Assembly: GCA_022712895.1 (NCBI GenBank)
Contig: JAFLJS010000039.1
Location: forward strand, 1 to 64,000
DNA: 64,000 bases
Direction: 5' to 3'
Source: Desulfocapsa sp.
GTDB taxonomy: Bacteria; Desulfobacterota; Desulfobulbia; Desulfobulbales; Desulfocapsaceae
In this document: positions 63,888 through 64,000 of the stretch, piece after piece
How the letters are laid out: each line of letters opens with the position of its first letter
How positions within the stretch are numbered: the first letter of the stretch is position 1
Made by a program: the position numbers and the translations under genes
The notes under the pieces: generated by a model
What the model was told of the DNA's origin: nothing
Database searches by the model: none
Seen by the model: the letters and a program-made list of their open reading frames with translations, nothing else

Positions 63888-64000
63888 TGTCTAAGCCGCT
63901 GGACTGAATCACTGCCTGACACCCACCACAAACGGGCCGTATTTTGCATCCTCGGCACTCTTCAGGGCCTAAGCGGTATGTTTCGGCGATATCGGAGTTG
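63847..64000 (-). CDS. Radical SAM/SPASM protein, C-terminal part (partial)
   Basis: On the minus strand an open frame runs from the window edge to TAG (63847-63849), covering 50 residues. It shows CRGCKIRPVCGGCQAVIQSS and KDPYCF. The spacing Cx2Cx5Cx2C and the final Cys in DPYC fit the SPASM/twitch auxiliary iron-sulfur domain at the end of many radical SAM enzymes, for example those of heme or peptide modification. The rest of the gene is off the window, so the subfamily is unknown. The last 41 bases overlap the XdhC gene. Confidence 0.7.
   Translation of the reverse strand, partial: NSDIAETYRLGPEECRGCKIRPVCGGCQAVIQSSGLDITLNKDPYCFLVP

Overview
The window reads as chromosomal DNA from an anaerobic, sulfur-metabolising member of the Desulfobacterota, most like the Desulfocapsa/Desulfotalea group. 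The evidence is indirect. It includes a divergent yedE / tusA-dsrE cluster of the 'YTD' type (42.0-44.8 kb) known from sulfur-disproportionating bacteria, an octaheme c-type cytochrome linked to a Rieske/cytochrome b pair, many CxxC proteins, a Cys-type sulfatase, and conserved genes of Desulfobacterota flavour (YvcK/CofD-like protein, DsbD/CcdA-like protein, YkgJ protein). There is no rRNA, tRNA, CRISPR array, phage or complete insertion sequence.

Layout. 0-0.57 kb: no convincing gene. 0.57-5.4 kb (minus): mdh, a yvcK-like gene and an mltF-like lytic transglycosylase, transcribed in that order. 5.7-10.5 kb (plus): rsmJ, a membrane diguanylate cyclase, a membrane glycerophosphodiester phosphodiesterase and a small secreted protein with a phospholipase A2-like CCxxHD motif. 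10.6-15.8 kb (plus): a thioredoxin-fold lipoprotein with CcdA; a metal-stress operon (CsoR-type sensor, MntP, DmeF-like CDF pump); an orphan iron-type binding protein behind a promoter flanked by two DtxR-like boxes; and a DUF4388 protein. 15.8-20.1 kb (minus): DEAD-box helicase, then a tightly overlapped operon (KAS III-like enzyme, AMMECR1 protein, YkgJ protein, Nudix hydrolase). 20.3-25.4 kb (plus): a polar amino-acid ABC transporter followed by translationally coupled amidohydrolase and CxxC genes, then a YehS-type gene. 25.5-33.9 kb (minus): tolC-like/MFP/RND efflux system, rlmKL, a thioredoxin. 34.5 kb (plus): pal. 35.2-41.8 kb (minus): 5-FTHF cyclo-ligase, HDAC-family enzyme, HD-GYP response regulator, gatC, gatA, hisC, cmk. 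42.0-44.8 kb: YTD cluster. 44.8-46.0 kb (minus): beta-lactamase-fold serine hydrolase. 46.3-55.1 kb (plus): dnaN, gyrB, gyrA, gpsA, an AI-2E-family permease and a small unknown gene. 55.2-59.4 kb (minus): small glycine-zipper protein, cytochrome b, Rieske protein, octaheme/TPR cytochrome. 59.9-64.0 kb (plus): sulfatase, small exported protein, periplasmic HAD phosphatase, XdhC-family protein, then the C-terminus of a radical SAM/SPASM protein on the minus strand at the right edge.

Across the window runs a family of roughly 120-150 bp imperfect palindromes. There are four copies and one deletion derivative, all intergenic. They share an internal core, but their arm sequences differ between copies while staying self-complementary. 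Two of them sit inside operons (tolC-MFP and gatC-gatA).

The items most worth following up are: the YTD cluster and its 57-codon last gene; the covarying palindrome family; the secreted phospholipase-like gene coupled to a glycerophosphodiesterase; the iron-type promoter with two flanking boxes; and the bc-type complex with an octaheme/TPR cytochrome.
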